A DNA stretch of 14,232 nt, taken from Deltaproteobacteria bacterium. GTDB lineage: Bacteria > Desulfobacterota > Syntrophia > Syntrophales > UBA5619. The notes beneath the pieces are model-generated. The model did no database searches and was not told where the DNA came from. It saw only the letters and a list, made by a program, of their open reading frames with translations. Of this stretch, positions 8,088 through 14,232 are shown one piece after another. The stretch lies in contig JAPLJW010000312.1 of assembly GCA_026388365.1 (NCBI GenBank), forward strand, positions 1-14,232, written 5' to 3'. A program made the position numbers and the translations under genes. Numbering within the stretch: position 1 is the first letter of the stretch; the number at the start of each line of letters is the position of its first letter.

Positions 8088-8115
8088 TGCTTATGCCCCT
8101 CTCGGGGCATAAGCA
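8088..8115. terminator. Strong hairpin between convergent genes, likely bidirectional terminator
   Basis: A perfect 12-bp stem, TGCTTATGCCCC (8088-8099) and GGGGCATAAGCA (8104-8115), with the four-base loop TCTC. It stands between the plus-strand lipoprotein (stop 8015) and the minus-strand GNAT gene (stop at 8203). T-runs next to it are short (TTT on the plus side), so it may stop transcription both ways inefficiently, or protect 3' ends. Confidence 0.6.
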
Positions 8116-8202
8116 GTTTGCGAGTGCGTGCTTTCCGCCGTTTCCAGCTTCATGGTAAAGAGACGCCCGACCATTTCGATGATTGACTGATCGGTGGGGA
8201 TG

Positions 8203-9231
8203 TCATGATGTAGCACACCGCCAGTCCCCCTTGATGAATTCCAGAAGCTGCTTCGCGAAGTCGGATACCATTACGATACCCTCGAAATCGGGTGGGCACA
8301 GGAGTTTCTGCATGAGCAGGCCATCGCCATCGAACCACCGCGGCAGCGGGCCGCCGAAAAAGTAACCCCGTTTCCGAAGGATGTCCACCGCCGCGCCGAC
8401 ACAGGGCTCAGTCAGATTCAGCCAGACCTGAAAGACGACGGTTTCCTTCTTCAGCGCTTCGCTCTCCAGAGCGGAAAGGCGGTTTGGGAAATCACCTCCG
8501 ATCTCAGGAACTGCAATCCGGGCCAACCGGGCAAAGTCAAAAACCGTCAAATCGGCACTGGTTGGCTTGGCGCCGGGTATTTCTCCCACAGACACGACCG
8601 CGTCGCGGGCGTCATCGAGACGATCGTAAATCCCCCGTAGTTCCCGTTCATAGGCCAGTGGCAGAAAGATCCGGTGTGGTGTCGGTTTGTAGCAGCGGAA
8701 GCCATTCAGGGTCGCCACCCGACCGGCGGCGCTTTTTTCCTGACTGTAGGCCTCGGCGGGCATCAGGGCCACCTCGATGGCCGTCTCCACAAAATTGACG
8801 CGTGTAACGGCCTTTTGCATGAAAGGGTAGTTGCAGACCGCCTCGCCGAAGAGGGTTTCAATATGGGGGTGCCCGGCGACGAATTCGTTGCACAAGAAGC
8901 CCGCCAGGCGGTTGTTGATCCCCCAGTTGCGGTATTCCTTCAGAACCAGACCAGCGCCCCATTCGTACAAGGATTTGCAGGGTGCCGAGGGATAGAGGTG
9001 GGTCACGCCGATAACCTCCCCGGACGCGGTGCGGGCGCAAATGGAGTAGTACCGGCCCTCCCGATTGGCGGCGGTGATGGCGGCCGGATCATAGAACAAC
9101 CTGATCGGGTAGCCCTCGCCGTAAACAGCGCGGAAGAGCCGGACGATCCCATCGGCATCCTCGGGGCGAAAACTGCCCACGGTAAAGGGTTCCTGTTCCT
9201 GAGACGCTGCCTTATCATTATCGCTTTTCAT
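8203..9231 (-). CDS. GNAT-family N-acetyltransferase, large two-lobed form
   Basis: A 342-residue protein, about twice the length of a single-domain GNAT enzyme. The N-terminal lobe (about 16-160) carries the GNAT fold: SFRPEDADGIVRLF at the start, the strand GEVIGVTHLY, and the acetyl-CoA loop in LKEYRNWGINNRLAGF (98-112), an R-x-x-G-x-N variant of the usual R/Q-x-x-G-x-G/A. The C-terminal lobe ends in VDILRKRGYFF and DGDGLLMQKLL, resembling the last strands of a second, degenerate GNAT unit. The start has AAGGAGG nine bases upstream. Last gene of the operon, 59 bases after the MFS gene. Acceptor substrate unknown. Its overall layout resembles residues 165-439 of the HATPase fusion protein at 11599-12918, so the two may be related and act on the same compound. 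Confidence 0.8.
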   Translation of the reverse strand: MKSDNDKAASQEQEPFTVGSFRPEDADGIVRLFRAVYGEGYPIRLFYDPAAITAANREGRYYSICARTASGEVIGVTHLYPSAPCKSLYEWGAGLVLKEYRNWGINNRLAGFLCNEFVAGHPHIETLFGEAVCNYPFMQKAVTRVNFVETAIEVALMPAEAYSQEKSAAGRVATLNGFRCYKPTPHRIFLPLAYERELRGIYDRLDDARDAVVSVGEIPGAKPTSADLTVFDFARLARIAVPEIGGDFPNRLSALESEALKKETVVFQVWLNLTEPCVGAAVDILRKRGYFFGGPLPRWFDGDGLLMQKLLCPPDFEGIVMVSDFAKQLLEFIKGDWRCATS

Positions 9232-9290
9232 AAATCAAATCCTCCTTATTACTGGTCAACTTTAGGTTTTCAAAATCAAATCGCTCGCCG

Positions 9291-10502
9291 TCATGCCGTC
9301 AGTTCTTTTCTCTGAATGTGCGGCAAAATAATTATGAGCGCCAGTGAAAGCATAACAAAACCCGTGGCAATGTAAAACAGGACATCAAATCCTGCCCCGA
9401 ACGTGATGAGCATCCCACCGAGGTAGGGCACCAGGAAATAGGCCATATCCATGGTAAAGAGGGTCATGTTGGTGTTGAGTCCCCGCAGAGGCGGCGGTGA
9501 GGCCGAGAAAAGCACGGCATTCAAAAGGGGCAGGATCACGCCTATACATAATCCGTAGAAAGCTGCCAGCAGGTAATACACCACCGTGTAATCGACAAGG
9601 GGAAGCAGGATCAGGCACGGGACCAACAGCGCCAGGGCCTTCTGCAGGGTGGACAGCTTGTTCATCCTGTCAAAGAGGGCAGCCCCCAGGGCGCGCACCG
9701 AGATCAACGCCACCATGGAAATGGTGAAAAAAAGACCGACATCGCCGGTACGGATCTGCAGGGAGAGATCCTTCATGAAATAAAATACCGTAGCATGGGC
9801 AAGATAGATCAAAAAGATGGTCGTAAGTAAAATAACGACGGATCGCAGTCGTAGATTATCCCGGATCTCGGAAATATTCGGTCGGTGCAGCAGGACGCCG
9901 TCCATACTGCGAAGGGCATCGCTGAGTCGCCCCCGTATGGCGATCAGAAGGAAAATCGCGACCACGGAAAAGATCGAAACGGCCGCATAGATATCGGCCT
10001 CATCGCGGACATAAGGAAGCAAGCCCTCGAATAGAGGAGGGATAATGGCGAAGGGGATCATGGTCGCGATGCTGATGGCGCTGAACCCCTGGCCGCTCTT
10101 GTCTGGAGGGATAAAGTTCACAACGAGGGCGATGATGGCCGAGGTGAGAAGAACAAAGACCGCACCGTGGAAAATGCGCAGCACGATCATCGCCGGAACG
10201 GTTGACACCCATGGGTAAGTGCATGAAGCCGCAATCAGCAGGATCAGCGAAACCAGGGTGACGGAAAAAGCATTGCGCACGTGCAGCCAGGGAAGGACGA
10301 ACAAGCGCAGGATAAAGGCCGACATCGGTTCCAGTCCGACAAGAAAACCTCGCCACGCGACGGGAATCCCAATGGCCCCCAGGTAATGATAAAAACTGTA
10401 AAACACACTGATATTGCCGAAGGCCACGGCAATGATCAGGCAGAGGGCAAGAAATTCAAAAGACCAGAGCTTGCGGGGGTAAGACAGGTTGGCCACGAAC
10501 AT
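9291..10502 (-). CDS. Major facilitator superfamily transporter
   Basis: A 403-residue integral membrane protein with about twelve predicted spans in two halves joined by a charged cytoplasmic loop at about 190-220 (GRLSDALRSMDGV...RPNISEIRDNLRLR). MFS traits include an Arg in the fourth span (VLRIFHG, Arg109) and the loop IPPDKSGQGFS at 131-141, similar to the loop 4-5 region of small-molecule exporters. The start is six bases after the aminotransferase stop; GAAAGG just upstream sits unusually close to the ATG, so the gene may rely on coupling. The substrate cannot be read from sequence; position beside an aminotransferase and acetyltransferases suggests export or uptake of an amino compound made or used by the same operon. 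Confidence 0.88.
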   Translation of the reverse strand: MFVANLSYPRKLWSFEFLALCLIIAVAFGNISVFYSFYHYLGAIGIPVAWRGFLVGLEPMSAFILRLFVLPWLHVRNAFSVTLVSLILLIAASCTYPWVSTVPAMIVLRIFHGAVFVLLTSAIIALVVNFIPPDKSGQGFSAISIATMIPFAIIPPLFEGLLPYVRDEADIYAAVSIFSVVAIFLLIAIRGRLSDALRSMDGVLLHRPNISEIRDNLRLRSVVILLTTIFLIYLAHATVFYFMKDLSLQIRTGDVGLFFTISMVALISVRALGAALFDRMNKLSTLQKALALLVPCLILLPLVDYTVVYYLLAAFYGLCIGVILPLLNAVLFSASPPPLRGLNTNMTLFTMDMAYFLVPYLGGMLITFGAGFDVLFYIATGFVMLSLALIIILPHIQRKELTA

Positions 10503-10508
10503 CGCCTT

Positions 10509-11618
10509 TCAAGCCAGTATTTTTTTCAAGGCGGCGACAAAGGCCTCCATCGCCTCCATCCGGGCCAGGGTGACGCGAATGTGATTCGGATAACGGAAGC
10601 CCGTCATGGGCCGGATCATTATTCCCTCGTGCATGAGCTTCCGGTAGGCGAGGGTGTCGCTCCCCGGCAGTTTCACAATCAGATAATTCCCTTCGCCGAC
10701 GATGATGGGCATACCCATGGCCGCCATCTCTGCGCACAAAAAGGCCTTGCCCTCCTTGATCAGCTGCCGGGTGCGCCGGATATGGCCTGTTTCATCTCGG
10801 AGGCAGGCGAGAGCGGCCTCCTGGGCGATGCCGTTGACAGAATAGACTACGCAGGTCCGTCGGATCATGTCGACGACTTTCAGATCACCGGCAAGATAGC
10901 CGATGCGCAGTCCCGCGATCCCGTACATCTTGGAGAAGGTACGGAAAACGATGAGGTTGGGATAGTCATTGATGAGGGCAATCCCATCGGGATAATCGTC
11001 CGCTTCCACGAATTCGCAGTAGGCCTCATCGATGACGACGATCTGCCTCCCCCCCACCGCATCGAGAAAGTCTCTCAGGGTGTCCCGGGACCAGTAGGTC
11101 CCCGTTGGGTTGTTCGGGTTGCACAGAAAAATCACCTTCGTGGCGGTGTCGATGCTGTGGAGCATCGCCCGGTCGTCGAATCGTTCCTCCTTCAGGGGGA
11201 CGACCCGAGCCTCGATCCCGGAAAATACTGCCACCCATTCATAGACGGCGAAGGTCTTGTCCGCTGTAATGATGTTGTCGCCCTGACCGCAAAAGGCCTT
11301 GATCACAAAGGCGATGACCTCGTTGGCGCCATTGCCCACGAGTACCTGATCGGGGTCTATGCCGTTACAGGCGGCAATTTCCCGGCGCAGATAGTATGAA
11401 TCCCCGCTGGGATAGACGGCGCCCCGGGGAGGCGGAAACCGACGGATCACCTCTTGGGCGCCTGGGGGTGGGCCCAGGGGGTTTTCATTGTTGTTCAGGC
11501 GGTACAAATGATCACAGCCGTAAAGCTTTTGCAGCTCCGGATCCGGCTTGCTGGGGATATAGGGCTCGAATTCCCGCACATAGGCGGGAACGAGGAGGTC
11601 AAGGTTTGGTTCGATCAT
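10509..11618 (-). CDS. PLP-dependent aminotransferase, HisC-like (class I/II)
   Basis: A 369-residue fold-type I enzyme of the histidinol-phosphate aminotransferase / CobD-like branch. Visible residues: NNNENPLGPP near 42-51, substrate-side YPSGDSYYLRREIA at 69-82, cofactor-loop GNGANEVI at 95-102, NPNNPTG at 167-173, IDEAYCEF at 196-203 (Asp197 pairing with the PLP nitrogen), the PLP lysine Lys230 in FRTFSKMYGIAGLRIGYLAG, and the C-terminal Arg in NHIRVTLA. All catalytic residues are present. It probably transfers an amino group to or from a small substrate; no histidine-biosynthesis genes are nearby, so a dedicated role in this operon is likelier than HisC proper. CobD-like decarboxylation is an alternative. 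It starts 20 bases inside the end of the HATPase-fusion gene and is followed by the MFS gene after six bases. Confidence 0.88.
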   Translation of the reverse strand: MIEPNLDLLVPAYVREFEPYIPSKPDPELQKLYGCDHLYRLNNNENPLGPPPGAQEVIRRFPPPRGAVYPSGDSYYLRREIAACNGIDPDQVLVGNGANEVIAFVIKAFCGQGDNIITADKTFAVYEWVAVFSGIEARVVPLKEERFDDRAMLHSIDTATKVIFLCNPNNPTGTYWSRDTLRDFLDAVGGRQIVVIDEAYCEFVEADDYPDGIALINDYPNLIVFRTFSKMYGIAGLRIGYLAGDLKVVDMIRRTCVVYSVNGIAQEAALACLRDETGHIRRTRQLIKEGKAFLCAEMAAMGMPIIVGEGNYLIVKLPGSDTLAYRKLMHEGIMIRPMTGFRYPNHIRVTLARMEAMEAFVAALKKILA

Positions 11619-12918
11619 ACTGAAAAATCACCAGGTCGGCCTGACCGGCAAAGGGGATGATCAATGCGGGCCGGAAATGATTGGTTAGAAGGACAGTCAT
11701 GAGCGATGCGTGCCAGGAGACTCCCAGATCGAGGGCGAAGAAGATGTTGTTGACAGCTTCTTCTTTCAGAAAACTGAGGTGCCTCTTTAGGTTGGCGTCA
11801 AGATCGGCGCCCGGCCACAGGGGACGCAGGTTCGCTACCGACCGCTCCTGGCGCACTTCGGCGGAAAAAATCGAGGCCCCGGCCTTCATTTCACCCTGAT
11901 CATGTACCTCCCGTATTTCCCGGGCAAGAAAGAGACGACCGTATTCCTGCAGGAGATACTCTTTCAGGCACTCATCCGTGAAGACCAGACAGCCGGGATC
12001 TTCATGGAGAAGCCGGTAAAATGCCTGTTTCACGACGGGCTTGCCATTCTGAGTGTAATGGTTCATCAACCCCAGCAGCTCAAATTGTGATTGGCTGGAA
12101 GGGGCGAGTCCGGTGAGGTTTACCAGACCAATGGCCTTGGTCCGCGCTGTCATGGCTATGCAAGCATCGAGGAGCATCGCTACGATCTCGCCTTCCCGGG
12201 CTTGATGAAATACGTGGGGACCAAACATCTCTATGATTCTGGCCGTCAGGAAGCGAAAAAGGACACCGCCAGCGCATTCCCCCCTGGCATCGACAGCCGT
12301 TACGATCTGGCAGTCACCGGCGGCGACCATGTCTGCCACCTGACCGGGGTAATTGAAAAATGGCGGCCGTAGCGGATCAGGAGGTCCCTGGGCCACGCGG
12401 GTCACGTAGCGCTTCACACCTTCCATGTCAGGCATCGAAACTGTGAGTGCGCCCGTTACATCGACCGGCGCGATGGATGTCTCCGGCGCCGGCGGATAGT
12501 CTTTGTCCTTTTCGATGGCCAGGCAGATGCGGTTTTGTCTTTCCGCGACGATGTTCAGGCGATCAACCGAGCGGGAAGCAATCGCCAAGCCCATCTCCGT
12601 CAGATCGTTTTCACTTATGCAGGGAACGGACGCGGCGATGTTGAGAGCACCCATGTCGAGGTCCGAGACGGGGAAGCGGAATTCGACTCGGACATAGGAT
12701 AACCCGTTCAAACATCGGATATCGAGAATCTCCCCCCGACAGACGTTGTTGCTGAGGTAGGAAAAGATTTCTTCCGTAGCCAGGCTGATCTTGAGAAATT
12801 CCTCCCGCCCCAGCCCAAATGCCTCGGCCGCCGTTTCCACGCATTGGGTGGCAACCGGCAGAAAGGGCATTATGGCCTTTAACTGCAAGGCGACGATACG
12901 ATCGTGATCTTGACTCAT
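11599..12918 (-). CDS. Fusion of an RsbW-like ATP-binding domain with a GNAT-like domain
   Basis: A 439-residue protein. Residues about 8-138 match the anti-sigma kinase (RsbW/SpoIIAB, HATPase_c_2) layout: helix KAIMPFLPVATQCVETAAEA, the N-box helix FLKISLATEEIFSYLSNN, and a G-box-like LTEMGLAIASRSVDRLNIV followed by the strand NRICLAIEKD. Two oddities: the Asn normally found in the N-box is replaced (Ser53/Tyr54), and the G-box keeps only one Gly, so ATP binding may be weakened or lost. Residues about 165-439 look GNAT-like (strand CQIVTAVDARGECAGGVLFRF, helices, and the ending FRPALIIPF...ADLVIFQYDR) and resemble the GNAT protein of the same operon. GGGAG seven bases before the ATG supports the start. 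First main gene of the operon, with a promoter at 13015-13043. A regulatory or scaffold role is inferred; the substrate is unknown. Confidence 0.75.
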   Translation of the reverse strand: MSQDHDRIVALQLKAIMPFLPVATQCVETAAEAFGLGREEFLKISLATEEIFSYLSNNVCRGEILDIRCLNGLSYVRVEFRFPVSDLDMGALNIAASVPCISENDLTEMGLAIASRSVDRLNIVAERQNRICLAIEKDKDYPPAPETSIAPVDVTGALTVSMPDMEGVKRYVTRVAQGPPDPLRPPFFNYPGQVADMVAAGDCQIVTAVDARGECAGGVLFRFLTARIIEMFGPHVFHQAREGEIVAMLLDACIAMTARTKAIGLVNLTGLAPSSQSQFELLGLMNHYTQNGKPVVKQAFYRLLHEDPGCLVFTDECLKEYLLQEYGRLFLAREIREVHDQGEMKAGASIFSAEVRQERSVANLRPLWPGADLDANLKRHLSFLKEEAVNNIFFALDLGVSWHASLMTVLLTNHFRPALIIPFAGQADLVIFQYDRTKP

Positions 12919-12919
12919 C

Positions 12920-13003
12920 TCACTCCCTGGGTTTTACAAGCCTTGCGCAGGCCCTTTTACGAATCCGCCCATATTCTGCCTTCTCAGCGTCCTTCATAGT
13001 CAT
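12920..13003 (-). CDS. Possible 27-residue leader peptide
   Basis: An ORF from ATG at 13003 to TGA at 12922-12920, one base before the ATG of the HATPase-fusion gene. It begins MTMKDAEKAEYGRIRKRA and ends RLVKPRE, very basic. The predicted transcription start of the promoter at 13015-13043 lies only about five bases before this ATG, so it would be almost leaderless; no Shine-Dalgarno is seen. It may couple translation to the next gene or be chance. Confidence 0.25.
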   Translation of the reverse strand: MTMKDAEKAEYGRIRKRACARLVKPRE

Positions 13004-13014
13004 GGGGGCTGTCG

Positions 13015-13043
13015 AATCTACCTTTTAGAGACTCACATGTCAA
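13015..13043 (-). promoter_or_regulatory. Sigma-70-type promoter for the four-gene operon
   Basis: On the minus strand, TTGACA (13043-13038), exactly 17 bases, and TAGATT (13020-13015). The -35 is a perfect consensus and the -10 matches at four of six positions. The start would be near 13008, giving a 5' region of about 90 bases before the ATG at 12918. Orientation and distance fit the operon 12918 to 8203. Confidence 0.55.
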
Positions 13044-13070
13044 AGATTATTGTCGGCCATGACAGAAGGT

Positions 13071-13595
13071 TTACATTTTTGCTCGTTCGTAATCCTCCGG
13101 AGTGTCCAAATCGATTAGAATGCCGGGGTCGTCACAATCCACATCCAGAGAGGTTGCTGCACGGCGTGAAAGTAATTCCCGCAGTCCGCCCGCTTCTGCG
13201 AAGGCAAGAATCGACGGAATCAGCGCTGTCGCTATAAGCGGTGGATGACCCCGCCTTTGCCCATAGCAGGGATGATAAACCTCCATCTTTCTCTCCCGAT
13301 AGGCAGCATACAGCTTTATCAAGGTAGCGGGGCGTACCAGGGCCATGTCGGCTGGGCTGAGGAAAAACGCCTAACAGCCCCCGGCGAGGCTCCTGACCCC
13401 GATTTGGACGGAGGAAAACATCCTCTGGTCGCAATGCTCGTTTTTCACCCAGCGCACGCCTTGATTTTCCAGAAGCGGAACGATTTTTTCCGCCTGATAC
13501 CCCACAACGACGATAATATCGGCGATTCCGTCCTCCCGGAAAATATTGATGACCTCTTCGATGACCCATCGCCCCACCCCTGGAGCTGAAAAAAC
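13071..13595 (-). pseudogene. MobA-like nucleotidyltransferase pseudogene (amber stop, N-terminus missing)
   Basis: Two open stretches in the same frame belong to one MobA-like NTP-transferase (NTP_transf_3, molybdenum-cofactor guanylyl/cytidylyltransferase type). The upstream part (13577 to 13374) reads GRWVIEEVINIFREDGIADI, then VVVGYQAEKI and SSVQIGVRSLAGGC. A TAG at 13373-13371 follows, then AFFLSPADMALVRPATLIKL, which carries the family's P-(A/G)-D-M/I-x-LVR segment, and it ends LIDLDTPEDYERAKM. The first part of the protein, including the NTP-binding LAAG-type loop, is absent: homology stops near 13590, where transposase sequence begins. A single TAG in otherwise good frame plus the missing N-terminus marks a dead gene. 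It lies 67 bases upstream of the -10 to -35 region of the operon and is not part of it. Confidence 0.8.
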
Positions 13596-13936
13596 TGGAA
13601 GCCATTTTCCGGCACAAGGTGCTCAGGACGCTGCTTGCCAAGAGAAAGATCACGGAAAAGATGATCGCCATGCTCTCCACATGGCGCCACTCCGGTTTCC
13701 ATGTCTTCTGCGGGAAACGCATCCTGCCGAAGGAAGAAATGGCGTTAGAGAACCTCGCTCGCTATATCATCCGGGCATCCTTCTCCCAGGAGAGGATGAA
13801 GTGTCTCGACACGGAAAGCACCGTCATCTATGAGGGGAAAAACGGCAACGATCGGAAGGTCTTCGACGCACCAGAATGGTTCGCCGCCATGTGTTCGCAT
13901 GTCCCGAACCGCGGTAAGCAGATGGTAAGATACTAC
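13580..13936 (+). mobile_element. Internal fragment of an IS91-family (Y2) transposase
   Basis: About 119 codons in one plus-strand frame match the middle of Y2 rolling-circle-type transposases: LELKKLEAIFRHKVLRTLLA, then MLSTWRHSGFHVFCG, ENLARYIIRASFSQERM, VFDAPEWFAAMCSHVPNRG and QMVRYY. In complete proteins the YY is followed by a GYYSN-type sequence; here the match ends at 13936 and the frame runs on in unrelated sequence to 14062. The N-terminal zinc-binding and most catalytic parts are absent, so it is inactive. Its left end abuts the truncated MobA-like pseudogene, suggesting that insertion or later deletion removed both ends. No terminal sequences are visible. Confidence 0.8.
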
Positions 13937-14232
13937 AGTTCTACAAAGCGAGCGGTTGGGTGGTCGGGCCGGAGCAATGATAACGGGTTGAAACATGCTA
14001 AGGCTTGCCAGATTATTTCATGTTCCGGTAGAATCCGCCATCCTTCCTCCTACCGAAAATGATATTTCCTTCCATATGCAAGCTTTCAATCGGAATCCGA
14101 TATGGTTGACAGTTGTCAAGAAAAAAATAGTTCTCCCGCCCCTTTTTAAAGGGTTGAGCGTTTCTTGCTTATTAATCCAGGGCATCGTCAGAGGCGGGAC
14201 CTCTTTTGCGACGTTTGATCATTCTGATATTC
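13937..14232. other. Non-coding end of window with palindromes
   Basis: No gene is supported here. It holds a perfect inverted repeat, TTGACA-GT-TGTCAA (14106-14119), a second, CCCTTT-TT-AAAGGG (14140-14153), and a weak five-bp hairpin (14190-14204). On the minus strand AGGAGG stands before an ATG near 14030, followed after seven codons by a stop, so it could be a leftover ribosome-binding site and start of an interrupted gene. Confidence 0.4.

Noticed and set aside
13371..13373. TAG as a pyrrolysine codon in the MobA-like gene
   Set aside because: The gene also lacks its N-terminus, the family is not known to use pyrrolysine, and no pyl genes are visible.
14190..14204. Hairpin AGAGG/CCTCT followed by TTT as a terminator
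   Set aside because: Five-bp stem with a short T-run and no gene ending nearby.
1..14232. CRISPR arrays, tRNA or rRNA genes
   Set aside because: No regularly spaced repeats and no tRNA or rRNA signatures were seen.

Overview
The window looks like part of a Desulfobacterota (deltaproteobacterial) chromosome, perhaps near the Syntrophobacterales. This rests on the GC-rich coding style, the type of KdpA/KdpB, the IS91-type Y2 transposase remnant, and a small gene plus kdpF placed ahead of kdpA. The organism call is an inference from gene character, not from a database match.

Region 1 (1-5887, minus strand) is a potassium-uptake operon read right to left: a membrane sensor histidine kinase, a 28-residue membrane peptide, kdpF (27 residues), kdpA, and kdpB, which runs off the left edge after 645 codons. 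The kinase has the place a regulator would take but is not a KdpD: it has a periplasmic sensor, HAMP, PAS, HisKA and HATPase, with no KdpD or USP domains. Its stop codon overlaps the small-peptide start (ATGA), so kinase and transporter appear translationally linked. Two matching inverted repeats 31 bp apart sit upstream of the kinase. A foldable palindromic element lies between kdpF and kdpA.

Region 2 (about 6080-8050, plus strand) is visibly more AT-rich. It holds a ribbon-helix-helix antitoxin / PIN toxin pair, a gene-poor stretch of about 560 bases, and a two-domain beta-sandwich lipoprotein. It ends in a strong hairpin between convergent genes and looks like acquired DNA.

Region 3 (8203-13043, minus strand) is a compact four-gene operon read right to left: an RsbW-like/GNAT-like fusion protein, a HisC-like PLP aminotransferase, an MFS transporter and a separate GNAT acetyltransferase. 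A good promoter candidate lies at 13015-13043. The fusion protein's C-terminal half and the separate GNAT protein look like relatives. The set suggests that a small amino compound is made or modified, acylated and moved across the membrane, possibly under regulatory control. I do not recognise it as a described system; it is the best candidate here for something new.

Region 4 (13071-14232) is decayed DNA: a MobA-like nucleotidyltransferase pseudogene with an in-frame amber stop and a missing N-terminus, butted against a fragment of an IS91-family transposase, then about 300 bases with palindromes but no gene.
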